Source of the DNA: Rhodospirillales bacterium
GTDB lineage: Bacteria; Pseudomonadota; Alphaproteobacteria; Rhodospirillales; JASLLV01
Assembly (NCBI GenBank): GCA_030754475.1
Contig: JASMAE010000114.1
Span: 1-17,024, forward strand
Reading direction: 5' to 3'
DNA: 17,024 nucleotides
Shown here: piece by piece, positions 15,290 through 17,024 of the stretch
Layout: each line of letters begins with the position of its first letter
Position numbering within the stretch: the stretch's first letter is position 1
Notes under the pieces: model-generated
The model's input: the letters and a program-made list of their open reading frames with translations, nothing else
Databases searched by the model: none
What the model was told of the DNA's origin: nothing
Translations under genes and position numbers: made by a program

Positions 15290-16114
15290 GTGAACGACGA
15301 AGAGCGCGACGAGAAGACGATGCCGCTGATCGACCACTTGGTCGAGCTGCGCGGGCGCATGATGTATTCGCTCGGCGTCGTCTTGGTGTTGTTCTTCGTT
15401 TGCTACTACTTCGCCGCCGACGTTTACGGCTTTCTCGTACAGCCGCTCGCGGACATATTCAACGAGATGGGGGGTGACCGCCGGCTCATCTATACCGGCC
15501 TTCATGAGGCGTTCTTCACCTACATCAAGGTGGCGTTCTTCGCCGCGCTTTTTCTCTCGTTCCCGTTCCTCGCCGTCCAGGTATGGATGTTCGTGGCCCC
15601 GGGGCTCTACAAGAACGAGAAGCGGGCCTTCGTGCCGTTCCTGGTGGCCACCCCCATCCTCTTCTTCCTCGGCGGCTCGCTCGTCTACTACTTGATCTTC
15701 CCGCTCGCCTGGAAGTTCTTCGTCAGCTTCGAATCGGCGGGCGGCGTCGGGACCATGGCTATCCAGCTCGAGGCGAAGGTCGACCAGTACCTATCCCTGG
15801 TCATGCGCTTGATCTTTGCCTTCGGGGTGTGTTTCGAGCTGCCGGTGGTGATGACCCTGTTGGCCCGGGCCGGAATGATCACGGCGAAGGGCATGGCAGA
15901 GAAGCGGAAGTACGCCATTGTGATCGCGTTCATTGTAGCGGCGGTCCTGACCCCGCCCGACGTGATCAGCCAGATCGGCCTCGCGCTGCCGACCCTCGGC
16001 CTCTACGAAATCTCCATCCTGTGCGTCCGCCTAGTCGAAAGACGCAGGGAGCGCGCGGCGCAAGACGCCGAGGGCGATGAAGACGACGGGCCCGCCGAGC
16101 AACCGAGCGCTTAG
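15290..16114 (+). CDS. tatC: Sec-independent protein translocase subunit TatC
   Basis: Polytopic receptor subunit of the Tat translocase that binds the twin-arginine motif. 274 residues from GTG 15290. The N-terminal MPLIDHLVELRGRMMYS (11-27) is the signature signal-peptide-binding segment. Six membrane helices follow, with VWMFVAPGLYKNEKR and FGVCFELPVVM in their usual places, and VLTPPDVISQIGLALPTLGLYEISI near the end. The tail is acidic. It follows tatB by 6 bases with little ribosome site, suggesting translational coupling. Motifs and length are normal. Confidence 0.96.
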   Translation: MNDEERDEKTMPLIDHLVELRGRMMYSLGVVLVLFFVCYYFAADVYGFLVQPLADIFNEMGGDRRLIYTGLHEAFFTYIKVAFFAALFLSFPFLAVQVWMFVAPGLYKNEKRAFVPFLVATPILFFLGGSLVYYLIFPLAWKFFVSFESAGGVGTMAIQLEAKVDQYLSLVMRLIFAFGVCFELPVVMTLLARAGMITAKGMAEKRKYAIVIAFIVAAVLTPPDVISQIGLALPTLGLYEISILCVRLVERRRERAAQDAEGDEDDGPAEQPSA

Positions 16115-16123
16115 GCCCGCAAC

Positions 16124-16152
16124 TGGACGGGATTCGCGAACCGGCCTATAGA
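16124..16152 (+). promoter_or_regulatory. Possible promoter ahead of serS
   Basis: In the 70-base tatC-serS gap, TGGACG (16124-16129) and TATAGA (16147-16152) lie 17 bases apart, each matching the consensus at four of six positions. Low-confidence motif call. Confidence 0.22.
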
Positions 16153-16184
16153 ATTTGCGCTCGCTTGGGGGCACCGGTCATTTC

Positions 16185-17024
16185 ATGTTCGACATCCGCT
16201 TGATCCGCGACAATCCGGAAGCCTTCGACAAAGGTCTGAGGAAGCGAGGCGTGAACGGTACGGCCGCGCGGATCCTCGAAATCGACGCCCGCCGGCGGGG
16301 CGCGCAAACGCACGCGCAAACGATCCAAGGCCACCGCAACAAGCTATCGAAGGAGATCGGCGCCGCTAAGGCGCGCGGCGAGGACGCCTCCGCTCTCATC
16401 GAGGAGGTCTCGCAATCGAAGGACGAAGAGGCCCGCGCCGAACGCGAGGCGCGATCGGCGGAACACGAGCTCGGGAACGCCATTTCCGGCATTCCTAACA
16501 TTCTTGCCGACGAGGTTCCCGAGGGCGCGGCCGACGACGACAACATCGAAGTGCGCCGTTGGGGGGAGCCACCCCAGTTCGACTTTCTGCCCCGGGACCA
16601 CGTGGACATTGGCGAGGGCCTGGGAATGATGGATTTCGGACGCGCGGCCAGGCTATCAGGGGCGCGGTTCGTGGTTCTTTCGGGGGCGCTGGCGCGCATG
16701 GAGCGCGCGCTCGCCGCGTTCATGCTGGACACGCACACGCGCGAGTTCGGCTACACCGAGGTGTTGCCGCCGGTCCTGGTTCGCGACGAGGCGCTGTTCG
16801 GGACCGGGCAGCTGCCGAAGTTCGCGGACGACCAGTTCCAGACAAAGAAACTCGATCTCGATGCCCTTCATCAGCACGTGGGCGCCGAGTTGGAAAGGTG
16901 GGAGAAGGGCCGTCTGGCGGAACTCGATGCGGCGGCCGAAACGCCGACCGATCGCGCGCGGCTCTTGATGGAGCACCTGGCCGAGGTCAAGGCGCGACAG
17001 ATCGCGCTCATGAACGAGGCGCTC
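16185..17024 (+). CDS. serS: Seryl-tRNA synthetase, N-terminal part with an unusual insertion (runs off right edge)
   Basis: Class II synthetase that charges tRNA-Ser and tRNA-Sec. 280 residues are visible. MFDIRLIRDNPEAFDKGLRKRG and the long coiled coil (about 30-100) form the tRNA-binding arm. ISGIPNILADEVPEG (100-114), HVDIGEGLGMMDFGRAARLSGARF (139-162) and the motif 1 region YTEVLPPVLVRDEALFGTGQLPKF (190-213) are canonical. After DDQFQT (215-220) the usual continuation to the serine-binding IPTAEVPLTN does not appear. Instead 60 charged, helix-like residues follow (KKLDLDALHQHV to IALMNEAL), still in frame at the window edge. Base composition is like the neighbours. Either this SerRS has a helical insertion or the assembly joins unrelated sequence. 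Confidence 0.9.
   Translation, partial: MFDIRLIRDNPEAFDKGLRKRGVNGTAARILEIDARRRGAQTHAQTIQGHRNKLSKEIGAAKARGEDASALIEEVSQSKDEEARAEREARSAEHELGNAISGIPNILADEVPEGAADDDNIEVRRWGEPPQFDFLPRDHVDIGEGLGMMDFGRAARLSGARFVVLSGALARMERALAAFMLDTHTREFGYTEVLPPVLVRDEALFGTGQLPKFADDQFQTKKLDLDALHQHVGAELERWEKGRLAELDAAAETPTDRARLLMEHLAEVKARQIALMNEAL

Overview
The window is high-GC DNA with gene content and order typical of an alphaproteobacterium, probably Rhodospirillales-like. The clues are the chain dgt-argS-SPOR protein-nagZ-M50 protease-scpA-scpB-tatA-tatB-tatC-serS, and divergent to it erpA followed by xth. I infer the taxonomy from gene order and protein character; no search was run.

Layout. (1) Positions 1-565, minus strand: the first 187 residues of dihydroxy-acid dehydratase (ilvD), running off the left edge. 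(2) About 619-5926: a compact accessory block that looks like surface-glycan or amino-sugar chemistry. It holds a DegT/StrS-type PLP sugar aminotransferase, a FemAB/GNAT-fold acyltransferase, a family 2 glycosyltransferase (minus), a RimL/PseH-like GNAT acetyltransferase broken by an in-frame TAG, and a multi-pass membrane protein resembling GT-C glycosyltransferases (minus). Two convergent pairs in this block overlap at their stop codons. (3) 5908-7096, minus strand: exonuclease III and the Fe-S carrier ErpA, behind a recognisable sigma70-type promoter. (4) 7226-17024, plus strand: a tightly packed housekeeping run. dgt and argS share ATGA, argS and the SPOR gene share one base, nagZ and the M50 gene share ATGA, and scpA and scpB share ATGA. 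tatA, tatB, tatC and serS follow with short gaps.

How the genes work together. The right-hand run combines nucleotide pool control (dgt), aminoacyl-tRNA synthesis (argS, serS), peptidoglycan turnover and envelope or septal functions (nagZ, SPOR protein), chromosome condensation (scpAB) and folded-protein export (tatABC). The left-hand block would make and N-acylate an amino sugar and transfer it to a glycan or lipid carrier, but its substrate cannot be told from sequence.

Points most worth checking: the start of SerRS is canonical up to about residue 220 and then enters at least 60 residues of charged helical sequence where the serine-binding region is expected; the GNAT gene has an amber codon where a Trp codon would fit; the aminotransferase has no conventional start codon where its family homology begins; and a small GC hairpin with a T run lies between tatA and tatB. 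No RNA genes, CRISPR arrays, insertion sequences or phage genes were seen. There is no gene-free stretch over 300 bases; the largest candidate is 566-795, if the aminotransferase really starts near 796.
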